Shown here one piece after another: positions 55,256 to 63,930 of a DNA stretch of 64,000 nt (positions are counted from its first letter, which is position 1; each line of letters opens with the position of its first letter). Origin of the DNA: Pseudomonas sp. Bout1 (GTDB lineage Bacteria; Pseudomonadota; Gammaproteobacteria; Pseudomonadales; Pseudomonadaceae); NCBI RefSeq assembly GCF_034314165.1, contig NZ_JAVIWK010000001.1:4479001-4543000 (forward strand), in the 5' to 3' direction. The notes below the pieces were generated by a model, which made no database searches, was not told the origin of the DNA, and worked only from the letters and a program-made list of their open reading frames with translations. A program made the translations under genes and the position numbers.

Positions 55256-55928
55256 ACCCGGCGTGGTGCTGATTGTCGACGACACCCCGGACAACCTGGC
55301 GATGCTCTCCGACGCACTGGACGATGCCGGCTACATGGTGCTGGTGGCGCTGGACGGCCTCAGCGCGCTGAACCGCGTGCAACGCCGGCGCCCGGATTTG
55401 ATCCTGCTGGACGCGGTGATGCCCGGGCTGGACGGGTTTGAAACCTGCCGCCGGCTCAAGGCGCAACCGGCCAGCGCGGATATCCCGGTGGTGTTCATGA
55501 CCGGGCTGACCGACAGCAAGCATGTGGTGCAGGGCTTTGAAGTGGGCGGCAGTGATTACGTGACCAAGCCGATCCAGACTGATGAGGTGCTGGCGCGGGT
55601 GGCGGCGCATTTGCGTACGTCACGGATTTTGCTGTCGGCGCGGGCGGCGACGCAGCCGAGCGTGATCACCCTGGACGATGAGCCGGCGCATAAGCTGCTC
55701 TCGGCGCGGTTTCAATTGACGGAACGCGAAGTGGAAGTGCTGCGCTGGGTGGCGTGTGGCAAGACCAACAGGGATATTGGCGACATTTTGGGCCTGAGCC
55801 CGCGCACGGTGAACAAGCACCTGGAGCATGTGTATGTGAAGTTGGGGGTGGAGACGCGCACGGCGGCGACTTCGGTGGCGATGGCGGCGATGAGCCCGGT
55901 GCGCTCCCAAACCATGGCGACAATCTAA
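55230..55928 (+). CDS. Response regulator with LuxR-type DNA-binding domain
   Basis: A 232-residue regulator: receiver with Asp-Asp 17/18 and phospho-acceptor Asp61 (LILLDAVMPGLDGF), Lys in YVTKPI, and a GerE/LuxR helix-turn-helix near 161-210 (LTEREVEVLRWVACGKTNRD, LGLSPRTVNKHLEHVYVKLG). It is translationally coupled to the hybrid kinase gene and is its obvious partner. The shared TACGT-N6-ACGTA dyads before urtA and fmdA are the likely targets, by proximity and by the known preference of LuxR-type regulators for short dyads. Confidence 0.9.
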   Translation: MNALTRSAEPGVVLIVDDTPDNLAMLSDALDDAGYMVLVALDGLSALNRVQRRRPDLILLDAVMPGLDGFETCRRLKAQPASADIPVVFMTGLTDSKHVVQGFEVGGSDYVTKPIQTDEVLARVAAHLRTSRILLSARAATQPSVITLDDEPAHKLLSARFQLTEREVEVLRWVACGKTNRDIGDILGLSPRTVNKHLEHVYVKLGVETRTAATSVAMAAMSPVRSQTMATI

Positions 55929-56021
55929 TGTAGGAGCTGGCTTGCCTGCGATGGCGCTCTATCAGTGACAAAAAGGTTGGCTGACCCACCGCTATCGCAG
56001 GCAAGCCAGCTCCCACATTAG
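55925..56021. repeat. REPIN, family C
   Basis: CTAATGTAGGAGCTGGCTTG... faces ...GCAAGCCAGCTCCCACATTAG. It starts inside the last codon of the response regulator gene (its TAA at 55926-55928 lies within the repeat) and ends 24 bp before the convergent IclR-type gene stop. Confidence 0.9.
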
Positions 56022-56044
56022 AGCTCTGTTGTGGCGGACAACTG

Positions 56045-56875
56045 CTAACCACCGAAGATCTGCGAAGGCCGGCGCAACGTCGGATCAAACGGGTTGATTT
56101 TCGGCCCGATCGCCGCCGCCTCACGCTTGAGCAACTCCACCACCGTGGGCAACCGCCCCGGCCCCAGCCGGTCACTGATGGTCGCCACACTCAACGCCGC
56201 CACCGCATGCCCATTGCGGTCCAGGATCGGCACCGCCAAACCGGCCATGCCTTCCAGCACCCCGGTATTACGCGCGGCATACCCCAACCGCCGAACACTC
56301 TCGACCTCCGAGCGCAAAAACACCTCGTCGTACAGATGGAAATCCTTGAGCCGGGGCAAGTTGTAGCGGATCACCGTCTCGCGCTCTTCCTCCGGCAGGA
56401 ACGCGAGGATCGCCAGGCTGCCCTGCCCCACGCCCAACGCCACGCGCCCGCCGATGTCACCGGTAAACGTGCGGATCGGGTACGGCCCTTCACTGCGGTC
56501 CAGGCAGATCGCATCAAACCCGCTGCGCGCCAACAGGAACAATGAATCCCCCAACGACGCACTGAGGCGCAACATGCTCGGCCGCACCAGGTCCCGCAGG
56601 TTGCCGGTGTTGCCCGCATTCGCCGCCAGGGCAAAGAACTCCAGGCTCAACCGATAGCGCTTGCTGCGCGCATCCTGCTCCACCATGCCTTCGTCCATCA
56701 GGCTGCGCAGCAACCGGTGCGTGGTGGGTTGGGACAACCCCACCTGCTGCGCCAACTGCGTCACTCGTTCGCCGCCGTCCGGCGCCGCGCCGAGGATGCG
56801 CAGCAGCGCAAACAGCCGTGTGACGCCACCGACGCCGACTTCCTTGACACTTTCATTCCGCTCAGTGGAATCCAT
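56045..56875 (-). CDS. IclR-family transcriptional regulator
   Basis: A 276-residue regulator: N-terminal winged helix (VTRLFALLRILGAAPDGGER, LSQPTTHRLLRSLMDEGMVE) and a C-terminal effector domain with LARSGFDAICLDRSEG, GRVALGVGQGSLAILAFLP and GMAGLAVPILDRNGHAVAAL. Divergent from the ABC transporter/dehydrogenase operon across 240 bp, it probably controls that operon in response to the imported compound. ATG at 56875 chosen over a GTG five codons upstream. No clear operator stands out; GTGGAATCC and GTGAAATTCC occur in the gap. Confidence 0.9.
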   Translation of the reverse strand: MDSTERNESVKEVGVGGVTRLFALLRILGAAPDGGERVTQLAQQVGLSQPTTHRLLRSLMDEGMVEQDARSKRYRLSLEFFALAANAGNTGNLRDLVRPSMLRLSASLGDSLFLLARSGFDAICLDRSEGPYPIRTFTGDIGGRVALGVGQGSLAILAFLPEEERETVIRYNLPRLKDFHLYDEVFLRSEVESVRRLGYAARNTGVLEGMAGLAVPILDRNGHAVAALSVATISDRLGPGRLPTVVELLKREAAAIGPKINPFDPTLRRPSQIFGG

Positions 56876-57115
56876 AAGCCGATATCTCACACTAAATTCT
56901 GGTCAGTGAATGAAACTGAAAAAAGTAGTCTATCCAGTGAAATTCCATCTTCCGCCATCCTAGTCTTCGCCCTAATCTGCGTCCACAGGGGCGAAATGAA
57001 CAACTAACGGCAGCCGACTCAAGATCGAGCGCCAACGCACCCGCAACACCCTTTTCGCATCTGCCCAAAACAAAAAAGCGCGTTTCGACGCGACTCAAAA
57101 AGGTGGAACGCAGAC

Positions 57116-58144
57116 ATGGCTTTTCTCCAACTCAACGCCTTGAGCAAACGCTACGGCGCCGTCGACGCGGTGGTCGCCACTGATCTTGCGGTGGAAAAAG
57201 GCGAATTCGTTTCCCTGCTCGGCCCTTCGGGCTGCGGCAAGACCACCACCTTGCAAATGATCGCCGGCTTCGTCGATGTCACGGGTGGGCAGATCCTCCT
57301 CGATGGCCGCGACATCACCCACGCCAAACCTGCCAGCCGGGGCTTGGGCGTGGTGTTCCAGAGCTACGCGCTGTTCCCCCACATGACGGTGCGCGACAAC
57401 GTCGCCTTCGGCTTGAAGATGCGCAAGGTACCCGCCGGCGAGATCGCCAGCCGAGTCAAGAGCGTGCTGGAACTGGTGCGCCTCGCTCCTCATGCCGAGC
57501 GCTACCCGCGTGAACTCTCCGGCGGCCAGCGCCAGCGCGTGGCCCTGGCCCGCGCCCTGGTGATCGAGCCGCCGGTGTTGCTGCTGGACGAGCCGCTGTC
57601 GAACCTCGACGCCAATTTGCGCGAAGAGATGCAGTTCGAAATCCGCCGCATCCAGTGCGAAGTCGGGATCACCACCTTGATGGTCACCCATGACCAGGCC
57701 GAAGCCCTGTCCATCAGTGACCGGGTGGTGGTGATGCAGGCCGGGCGCGTGACGCAGATCGACGCGCCCTACAAACTCTATGAGCACCCACGCACGCGCT
57801 TTATCTCCGACTTTGTCGGCAAGGCCAACCTGCTGGCGGGCGATTTCGATCAACTTGGCGCGCCGCAAGTGCGTTTCGAGCCAGGCGCAGGCGAACTGAC
57901 CCTGAGCCTGCGCCCGGAAAAAATCGACCTGGTGGCCACGGGCTCAGGGCGCCTGCAAGGCAAGATTCTCGACAGCTACTTCTTCGGCAGCCAATGGCTG
58001 TACCGCATCAAGACCGACATCGGCGAACTGACCGTGGTGCGGCGCAACGACGGCAGCGCGCCGCTGGGTTGCGGTGCGCCTGTGGGCCTGGATTGGGAGT
58101 CACACCTGCTGCGGGTGCTGGCCGCCGATGAGGTGCACGCATGA
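57116..58144 (+). CDS. ABC transporter ATP-binding protein, PotA-type
   Basis: A 342-residue ATPase: Walker A GPSGCGKTT, Q-loop FQSYALFPHMT, signature LSGGQRQRVALARAL, Walker B VLLLDEPLSNLDANLRE and a C-terminal TOBE domain (LSLRPEKIDLV). This is the spermidine/putrescine (PotA) class, which also serves opines and other cationic compounds. It overlaps the first permease gene by 4 bp. AGGTGG precedes the ATG. First gene of a seven-gene operon. Confidence 0.92.
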   Translation: MAFLQLNALSKRYGAVDAVVATDLAVEKGEFVSLLGPSGCGKTTTLQMIAGFVDVTGGQILLDGRDITHAKPASRGLGVVFQSYALFPHMTVRDNVAFGLKMRKVPAGEIASRVKSVLELVRLAPHAERYPRELSGGQRQRVALARALVIEPPVLLLDEPLSNLDANLREEMQFEIRRIQCEVGITTLMVTHDQAEALSISDRVVVMQAGRVTQIDAPYKLYEHPRTRFISDFVGKANLLAGDFDQLGAPQVRFEPGAGELTLSLRPEKIDLVATGSGRLQGKILDSYFFGSQWLYRIKTDIGELTVVRRNDGSAPLGCGAPVGLDWESHLLRVLAADEVHA

Positions 58145-58986
58145 GCCGTGGCTACCTGTTGTCGTTGCCGGCGCTGGTGTTGTTTTTCGGGCTGCTGATC
58201 CTGCCCCTGGGCCTGACGCTGGTGCTGTCGTTCAACGTGTTCGATTACCAAGTGGGCGTGAAGGCCGATGAGTGGACCTTCGCCCACTACCTGTCGCTGT
58301 TCAGCGATTCGTACTTCTACGAGATCTTCTGGCGCACCTTCTGGATCAGTGCCCTGGTGACCTTGCTCTGCGTGGTGATCGGGGTACCCGAGGCCTACAT
58401 CCTCAGCCGCATGGGCACGCCATGGCGCTCGATCTTCCTGATCCTGATCCTCACGCCGTTGCTGATCTCGGTGGTGGTACGGGCGTTTGGCTGGAGCTTG
58501 CTGCTGGGCGCCGATGGCCTGGTGAACCAGGTGATCCAGGCCCTTGGCGGCAATCCGGTGAAGCTGCTGTACACCTCGTTTGCCGTGATCATCGCGTTGG
58601 TGCACGTGATGCTGCCGTTCATGATCATCCCGGTGTGGACCTCCCTGCAAAAGCTCGACCCGTCAGCCGAGCAGGCGGCGCTGTCCCTGGGTGCCAGCCA
58701 GGCCACGGTAATGCGCAAGATCGTGTTGCCACAGGTGATGCCCGGCGTGTTGTCCGGCACCTTGATCGTATTCGGGCTGGCCGCCAGCTCCTTCGCGATC
58801 CCCGGCCTGTTGGGCGGGCGCCGGCTGAAGATGGTCGCCACGGTGGTGTACGACCAATACCTCTCGGAACTCAACTGGCCCATGGGCGCGACCATCGCGG
58901 TGGTGCTGCTGTTGGTCAACCTGCTGATCATGTTGAGCTGGAACCGCATGGTCGAAGGCCGCTACAAAAAGTCCCTGGGAGTATAA
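58141..58986 (+). CDS. ABC transporter permease, PotB-type
   Basis: A 281-residue permease with six membrane segments and the ATPase-contact EAA loop LDPSAEQAALSLGASQATVM followed by RKIVLPQVMPG. PotB/PotH-like. Pairs with the next gene, four bases downstream, to form the membrane channel. Confidence 0.92.
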   Translation: MSRGYLLSLPALVLFFGLLILPLGLTLVLSFNVFDYQVGVKADEWTFAHYLSLFSDSYFYEIFWRTFWISALVTLLCVVIGVPEAYILSRMGTPWRSIFLILILTPLLISVVVRAFGWSLLLGADGLVNQVIQALGGNPVKLLYTSFAVIIALVHVMLPFMIIPVWTSLQKLDPSAEQAALSLGASQATVMRKIVLPQVMPGVLSGTLIVFGLAASSFAIPGLLGGRRLKMVATVVYDQYLSELNWPMGATIAVVLLLVNLLIMLSWNRMVEGRYKKSLGV

Positions 58987-58990
58987 GACG

Positions 58991-59785
58991 ATGTCCAGAA
59001 ACGGTCCTTTGGCCCTGGGCTTTCACGGCCTGGTGGTGCTGTTCATGATGGCGCCGCTGGTGGTGGTGTGCCTGGTGGCGTTCACCCCGGAAAACACCTT
59101 GAGCCTGCCGACGTCGGGGTTTTCCCTGCGCTGGTTTCATGCAGTGTTTGAGCGTGCCGACTTTATCCAGGCGTTCTATAACAGCCTGGTGCTGGCGTTT
59201 GTCGCCGCCACATTAGCGACGCTGATCGCGGTACCGGCGGCGCTGGCGATCAGTCGCTACCAGTTCCCCGGCCGCAACTTTTTCAGTGCGCTGTTCCTCT
59301 CGCCGATCATCATCCCGCACCTGGTGCTGGGGGTGGCGATGCTGCGGCTGTTTGCGATGATGGGCGTCAACGGCAGCTTCACCTGGTTGATGCTAGCGCA
59401 CGTGGTGATCATCACGCCCTACGTGTTGCGCCTGGTATTGGCCGCCGCCATCGGCATTGATCGCAGTGCCGAGCAGGCTGCCGAATCCCTCGGTGCCAGC
59501 CGCTTCACCCTGTTTCGCCAGATCACCTTGCCGATGATTTTGCCCGGTGTAGCCGGTGGCTGGTTGCTGGCGTTCATCAACAGTTTCGATGAAGTCACCC
59601 TGTCGATCTTTGTCAGCTCGCCGGCCACTCAAACCTTGCCGGTGCGTATGTACGTGTACGCCACCGAATCCATCGACCCGATGATGGCGGCCGTGTCGGC
59701 GCTGGTGATTGGGTTGACGGCGGCGGCGATGATTTTGCTGGACCGGGTCTACGGCCTGGACCGCGTGTTGGTAGGAAAGCATTGA
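58991..59785 (+). CDS. ABC transporter permease, PotC-type
   Basis: A 264-residue permease, six helices, EAA loop IDRSAEQAAESLGASRFTLF then RQITLPMILPG. PotC/PotI-like. Its stop shares one base with the start of the ferredoxin-like gene (TGATG), so transporter and dehydrogenase are co-translated. Confidence 0.92.
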   Translation: MSRNGPLALGFHGLVVLFMMAPLVVVCLVAFTPENTLSLPTSGFSLRWFHAVFERADFIQAFYNSLVLAFVAATLATLIAVPAALAISRYQFPGRNFFSALFLSPIIIPHLVLGVAMLRLFAMMGVNGSFTWLMLAHVVIITPYVLRLVLAAAIGIDRSAEQAAESLGASRFTLFRQITLPMILPGVAGGWLLAFINSFDEVTLSIFVSSPATQTLPVRMYVYATESIDPMMAAVSALVIGLTAAAMILLDRVYGLDRVLVGKH

Positions 59786-60075
59786 TGGCTCTGTTCAAAC
59801 GACTGGCCGAGACCGAGCGGCCAACCCTGGCCTTCACCCTCGACGGCCAGCCCGCCACGGGTTTGCTCGGGGACACCTTGCTGACCGCCGTACTGACCTG
59901 CGCCGAACACCTGCGAGGCAGTGATTTCAGTGCCGAGCGTCGCGCCGGTTTCTGCCTGATGGGCGCCTGCCAGGATTGCTGGGTAAGGCTTGAGGATGGT
60001 CGGCGGGTGCGCGCCTGTTCGACCTTGCTCGAAGACGGCCAGGCGATTCGTCGTGATCCGGGGCGCCAGGCATGA
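59785..60075 (+). CDS. Small 2Fe-2S subunit of an HcnABC/opine-oxidase-like dehydrogenase
   Basis: A 96-residue protein with the iron-sulfur pattern GFCLMGACQDCWVRLEDG and a later AC (RRVRACSTLL), as in HcnA and the small subunits of opine oxidases and D-hydroxyproline dehydrogenase. It carries electrons between the flavin subunits. The ATG at 59785 overlaps the permease stop; an adjacent TTG is not needed. It overlaps the next gene by 4 bp. Confidence 0.87.
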   Translation: MALFKRLAETERPTLAFTLDGQPATGLLGDTLLTAVLTCAEHLRGSDFSAERRAGFCLMGACQDCWVRLEDGRRVRACSTLLEDGQAIRRDPGRQA

Positions 60076-61415
60076 ATACAGTGGTGATAGTGGGCGCAGG
60101 CCCGGCGGGCATTACCGCAGCACGCACCTTGCTCGATCATGGCGTAACCCCGGTGCTGGTGGACGAAAGCCTGCGCGGTGGCGGGCAGATTTATCGGCGC
60201 CAGCCAGCGAACTTCCAGCGCTCGCCCAAGCAGTTGTATGGCTTCGAAGCGGGCAAGGCGACGGCGCTGCATCGCACCCTGGATGAACTGGCCATGTTGA
60301 TCGATTACCGCCCGGAAACCCTGGTGTGGAATGCCGAGAACGGTCGCCTGGACATGCTCAACAACGGCCACGCCGAAAGCATCGACTACACGCAGATCAT
60401 CGTCGCCACCGGCGCTACCGACCGTATCCTCCCGGTGCCGGGCTGGACCTTGCCCGGCGTGTACAGCCTGGGCGCTGCGCAAATCGCGCTGAAGTACCAA
60501 GGCTGCGCCATCGGTGAGCGCGTGGCGTTTTGTGGCAGCGGGCCGTTGTTGTACCTGGTGGCGTATCAGTACGCCAAGGCCGGGGCCAAGGTGGTAGCGG
60601 TACTCGACAGCGCGCCGTTCAGCGCCCAATGCCGTGCGTTACCAGCGCTGCTCGGCCAACCAGCGACGCTGGCCAAGGGGTTGTATTACCGCGCCTGGCT
60701 CACCGCCCATGGCATTCCGGTGCACCAGGGCGCAACCCTGTCGCACATCGACGGCGAGCAGCGGGTCACGGGCATTCACTGGGATAAACAGCAGATTGCC
60801 TGTGACGCCGTGGCCTTCGCCCATGCGCTGCGCAGCGAGACCCAACTGGCGGATTTGCTCGGGTGTGAGTTTGCCTGGAGCGAATTGAATCGCGCCTGGT
60901 TGCCCGAGCGTGATGCGGCCGGGCGCAGCAGTGTCGCGGGCGTGTATCTGGCTGGCGATGGCGCCGGGATCATGGGCGCCGACGCTGCGCAAATGGCTGG
61001 CGAGCGAGCGGCATTGGCGTTGCTGGCAGACACCGGCATCGCCATCGACCAGCGTCGCGGCCCCGCGTTGGAGCAGCAATTGGCGGGCATCCAGCGCTTT
61101 CGTCATGGTCTGGAAACCGCCTTCCCGTTCCCCGAAAAATGGGCCGCCAGCGCCCCGGATGAATTGATCCTGTGCCGCTGTGAAGAAGTCAGCGTCGGCG
61201 AGGTGCGCGCGGTGGTGGATGAGGGCCACTGGGAAGTGAACCGGGTCAAAGCCCATTGCCGGGTTGGCATGGGCCGTTGCCAGGGGCGGATGTGCGGATT
61301 GGCGGCGGCGGAAATCATTGCCGAACGCAGTGGGCGCGAAATTGAAAACATTGGCCGCCTGCGGGGCCAGGCGCCGATCAAACCCTTGCCGTTTGGCGTA
61401 CAGGTGCAGCCATGA
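60072..61415 (+). CDS. FAD/NAD(P)-binding oxidoreductase subunit, HcnB-like
   Basis: A 447-residue flavoprotein. An FAD-binding VVIVGAGPAGITAARTLLDH lies at the N-terminus, a second dinucleotide fold VAFCGSGPLLYLVAYQYAKA near 154, and a C-terminal BFD-like cysteine cluster (LCRCEEVSVGEV, HCRVGMGRCQGRMCG) for another 2Fe-2S centre. This is the alpha-subunit architecture of HcnB, OoxA/NoxA opine oxidases and amino-acid dehydrogenases. It overlaps both neighbours by 4 bp. Confidence 0.9.
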   Translation: MNTVVIVGAGPAGITAARTLLDHGVTPVLVDESLRGGGQIYRRQPANFQRSPKQLYGFEAGKATALHRTLDELAMLIDYRPETLVWNAENGRLDMLNNGHAESIDYTQIIVATGATDRILPVPGWTLPGVYSLGAAQIALKYQGCAIGERVAFCGSGPLLYLVAYQYAKAGAKVVAVLDSAPFSAQCRALPALLGQPATLAKGLYYRAWLTAHGIPVHQGATLSHIDGEQRVTGIHWDKQQIACDAVAFAHALRSETQLADLLGCEFAWSELNRAWLPERDAAGRSSVAGVYLAGDGAGIMGADAAQMAGERAALALLADTGIAIDQRRGPALEQQLAGIQRFRHGLETAFPFPEKWAASAPDELILCRCEEVSVGEVRAVVDEGHWEVNRVKAHCRVGMGRCQGRMCGLAAAEIIAERSGREIENIGRLRGQAPIKPLPFGVQVQP

Positions 61416-62515
61416 TCGACAGCGAAGTGATCGTATTGGGCGGCGGGATTGTTGGCGCTTCAGCGGCCTTGATGCTGGCGCAAAAAGGTCGGCGAGTGGT
61501 GCTGCTGGAGCGGGACTTTTGCGGCTCGCACTCCAGTGGCGTCAACTATGGCGGCGTGCGCCGGCAAGGTCGTCCGTTGCATCAGTTGCCGTTGTCGCAA
61601 CGCTCCCATGAGCTGTGGTCCGACTTGCCGGGGCTGATTGGCATCGACGGTGAATACGTGCGCTCCGGGCATCTGAAGCTGGCCCGCAGTCACGATGACC
61701 TGGCCGCGCTGCAGGCGTACGCCGACGCTACACATGGCTTTGGGCTGGGCCTGCAAATGCTTGATCACACTCAACTGCGCGCGCGGTTCCCGTGGGTGGG
61801 CGATGTGGCGGTCGGCGCTTCGTTGTGCCCGCAAGACGGTCACGCCAACCCGCGCCTGGTCTCCCCTGCCTTTGCCCGCGCCGCGCAACGCCAGGGTGCC
61901 AGGGTGATGGAGCAAACCGAAGTCAGTCAGGTTGAACATGACGGCCAGCGATTTCAGGTGCGCTGTGCCAATGGCCTGCACCTGCAAGCCCCGTGGCTGC
62001 TGAACTGCGCCGGCGCCTGGGCCAATACCGTGGCCGCACAATTTGGCGAGCCGGTGCCGATGACGTCGGCGCACCCGGCGATGCTGGTGACCGAGCCATT
62101 GGCGGTAGTGATGGACGTGAGTACCGGCGTCGAAGGCGGCGGGATCTATGCGCGGCAGGTCGCCCGTGGCAATTGCATCCTGGGGGGCGGTCGCGGTTTT
62201 GCGCTGGGCCCGCAACAGGCACGCCCGGGGCAAGCGGCGGTGCTGGAGATTCTGCGCAACGCCGGCGAGCTGTACCCGTTCCTCAAAGGTGCCCAGGCCA
62301 TTCGCACCTGGAGCGGCACCGAAGGTTACCTACCCGACCACGAACCGGTGATCGGCGACAGCAGCACCCAACCCGGCCTGCTGCACGGTTTCGGCTTTGC
62401 CGGCGCCGGGTTCCAGCTCGGCCCTGCGGTCGGTGAAGCCCTGGCAGAGATCGTCTGCGCGGGGACCAGCCGGCAACCCATCGAAGCGTTTTCCATCCGT
62501 CGTTTCCAAGCCTGA
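61412..62515 (+). CDS. FAD-dependent oxidoreductase subunit, HcnC/DadA-like
   Basis: A 367-residue DAO-fold flavoenzyme: VIVLGGGIVGASAALMLAQK at the start, RDFCGSHSSGVNYGGVRRQG, and GFGFAGAGFQLGPAVGEALA at the end. It is the substrate-oxidising subunit, expected to dehydrogenate a secondary amine such as an N-methyl or opine-type amino acid. True HcnC is longer and found without a transporter; linkage here to a PotABCD-type importer favours catabolism of the imported amine over cyanide production. Confidence 0.88.
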   Translation: MIDSEVIVLGGGIVGASAALMLAQKGRRVVLLERDFCGSHSSGVNYGGVRRQGRPLHQLPLSQRSHELWSDLPGLIGIDGEYVRSGHLKLARSHDDLAALQAYADATHGFGLGLQMLDHTQLRARFPWVGDVAVGASLCPQDGHANPRLVSPAFARAAQRQGARVMEQTEVSQVEHDGQRFQVRCANGLHLQAPWLLNCAGAWANTVAAQFGEPVPMTSAHPAMLVTEPLAVVMDVSTGVEGGGIYARQVARGNCILGGGRGFALGPQQARPGQAAVLEILRNAGELYPFLKGAQAIRTWSGTEGYLPDHEPVIGDSSTQPGLLHGFGFAGAGFQLGPAVGEALAEIVCAGTSRQPIEAFSIRRFQA

Positions 62516-62525
62516 GAGGAAGAAC

Positions 62526-63563
62526 ATGTCCATGATCAAACGTACTGCGCTGTCTTGCCTGTCCCTCGCCCTGTTGAGCACGGCGGCCCACGCCGCACCG
62601 ACGCTGTACCTGGGCATGAACGGCGGCACCATGGAACGGGTCTACGCCGACAAGGTGCTGCCCGCCTTCGAGAAGGCCAACAACGTCAAGGTGGTGATCG
62701 TGCCGGGCACCTCGTCGGACATCCTGGCCAAGGTGCAGGCCAACAAGGACAACCCGCAGATGCACGTGATGTTCCTCGACGACGGCATCATGTACCGCGC
62801 CATCTCCATGGGGCTGTGCGAGAAGCTCACGCCTAACCCGACGCTGGATCAGATTCCGGCCAAGGCCAAAATCAAGGACGAAGCGGTTGCGGTGACGCTC
62901 GGGGTGACTGGCTTGGGCTACAACGCCAAGATGTTCAAGGAAAAGGGTTGGGCTGCGCCGACGTCGTGGATGGACCTGGCAGACCCGCGGTTCAAGGACA
63001 AGGTGGTGTTCCAGTCCCTGGCCTCCTCGACGTTTGGGCTGCATGGGTTTTTGATGTTCAACCGGATTCAGGGGGGCAGCGAGACTAACGTGGAGCCGGG
63101 GTTCAAGGCGTGGCCGAAAACGGTTGGGCCTAACGTGCTGGAATATATTGCCAGTTCGGCGAAGATTTCCGAGATGGTGCAGACGGATGAGGCGGCGATC
63201 TTTCCGCTGACGCCGACGCAGGTGACCACGCAGCAGTTGTTGGGTGTGCCGATGGAGTATGCGCAGCCCAAAGAGGGCGCGGTGGTGTTGAACGTGGCGG
63301 AGTGTGTGATTGCACGCAATGACCAGCCGGAGTTGGCGCAGAAACTGGCGCAGTTCTTGTTGACCGCGCAAGCGCAGGCGCCTGCACTTGAGTTGGGGGA
63401 TCAGATTCCTTCGAACCCTACTACGCCGACGACTGACAAAACCCGAGCGCGGGTGGAGGCCATGAACAGTTATTTGCAGACGGCGATTTCGATTGACTGG
63501 GACCAGGTGAACCAGGCGCGGCCGGAGTGGAATGCGCGGTGGAGTCGGTCGATTGAGCGGTAG
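62526..63563 (+). CDS. Periplasmic binding protein, PotD-type
   Basis: A 345-residue solute-binding protein with signal peptide (LSCLSLALLSTAAHA) and a type II fold: TLYLGMNGGTMERVYADKVL, VPGTSSDILAKVQANKD and AVTLGVTGLGYNAKMFKEKG. It belongs to the extracellular binding-protein family of polyamine/opine transporters. The ATG at 62526 follows GAGAGGAAG. As last gene of the operon it delivers substrate to the permeases encoded earlier. GC content falls slightly and the codon choice becomes less biased in the last 500 bases. Confidence 0.9.
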   Translation: MSMIKRTALSCLSLALLSTAAHAAPTLYLGMNGGTMERVYADKVLPAFEKANNVKVVIVPGTSSDILAKVQANKDNPQMHVMFLDDGIMYRAISMGLCEKLTPNPTLDQIPAKAKIKDEAVAVTLGVTGLGYNAKMFKEKGWAAPTSWMDLADPRFKDKVVFQSLASSTFGLHGFLMFNRIQGGSETNVEPGFKAWPKTVGPNVLEYIASSAKISEMVQTDEAAIFPLTPTQVTTQQLLGVPMEYAQPKEGAVVLNVAECVIARNDQPELAQKLAQFLLTAQAQAPALELGDQIPSNPTTPTTDKTRARVEAMNSYLQTAISIDWDQVNQARPEWNARWSRSIER

Positions 63564-63625
63564 GGCTTTTGGTGTGTATATCCATTTTTGGGGTGATGGC
63601 TGGTATTGGTTCCGCTCTTACAGCG

Positions 63626-63870
63626 GGTCACTTTTGAAAGGAGCCCAAAAGTAACCAAAAGGCTCTTGCCCCACCACTCGGCACCTCGCCTAGGCTCGGT
63701 GTGCCCGAACGAAGGCATTACTCCGCGGGCCGCCGCGACGGGCCGTCCCTGCCCCGTCGCGGCTAAACCGGCGTCCTGCCGGTTTACCCGCTCCGTACTA
63801 CCTGCGTTCGGCCAGCGTGGTTGACGGGGCGCCTAAGATCAAGATCACAAGCAGATCAAGAACACAGCGG
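63626..63870. repeat. Large structured intergenic repeat of fluorescent pseudomonads
   Basis: Three successive hairpins: GGTCACTTTTG/CAAAAGTAACC (63626-63656), GCCGCGACGGG/CCCGTCGCGGC (63732-63763) and AAACCGG/CCGGTTT (63765-63785), followed by a tail with AAGATCAAGATCACAAGC. I recognise the text around CCAAAAGTAACCAAAAGG as a dispersed intergenic element frequent in Pseudomonas genomes. Short open frames across it are not credible genes. Exact ends are uncertain. Confidence 0.65.
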
Positions 63871-63930
63871 CCTACAGGCCGGCTTGAGTGTTAAAAGCAG
63901 CAGCAAAATCAACGGCCGGCACGGTTCAAA

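Noticed and set aside
60072..62515. Hydrogen cyanide synthase hcnBC
   Set aside because: Subunit types match, but embedding in a PotABCD-type transporter operon and the shorter C subunit favour a catabolic amine/opine dehydrogenase.
63606..63824. 72-codon open frame after the binding-protein gene
   Set aside because: Lies within the multi-hairpin repeat element, has no ribosome-binding site and no protein-like composition.
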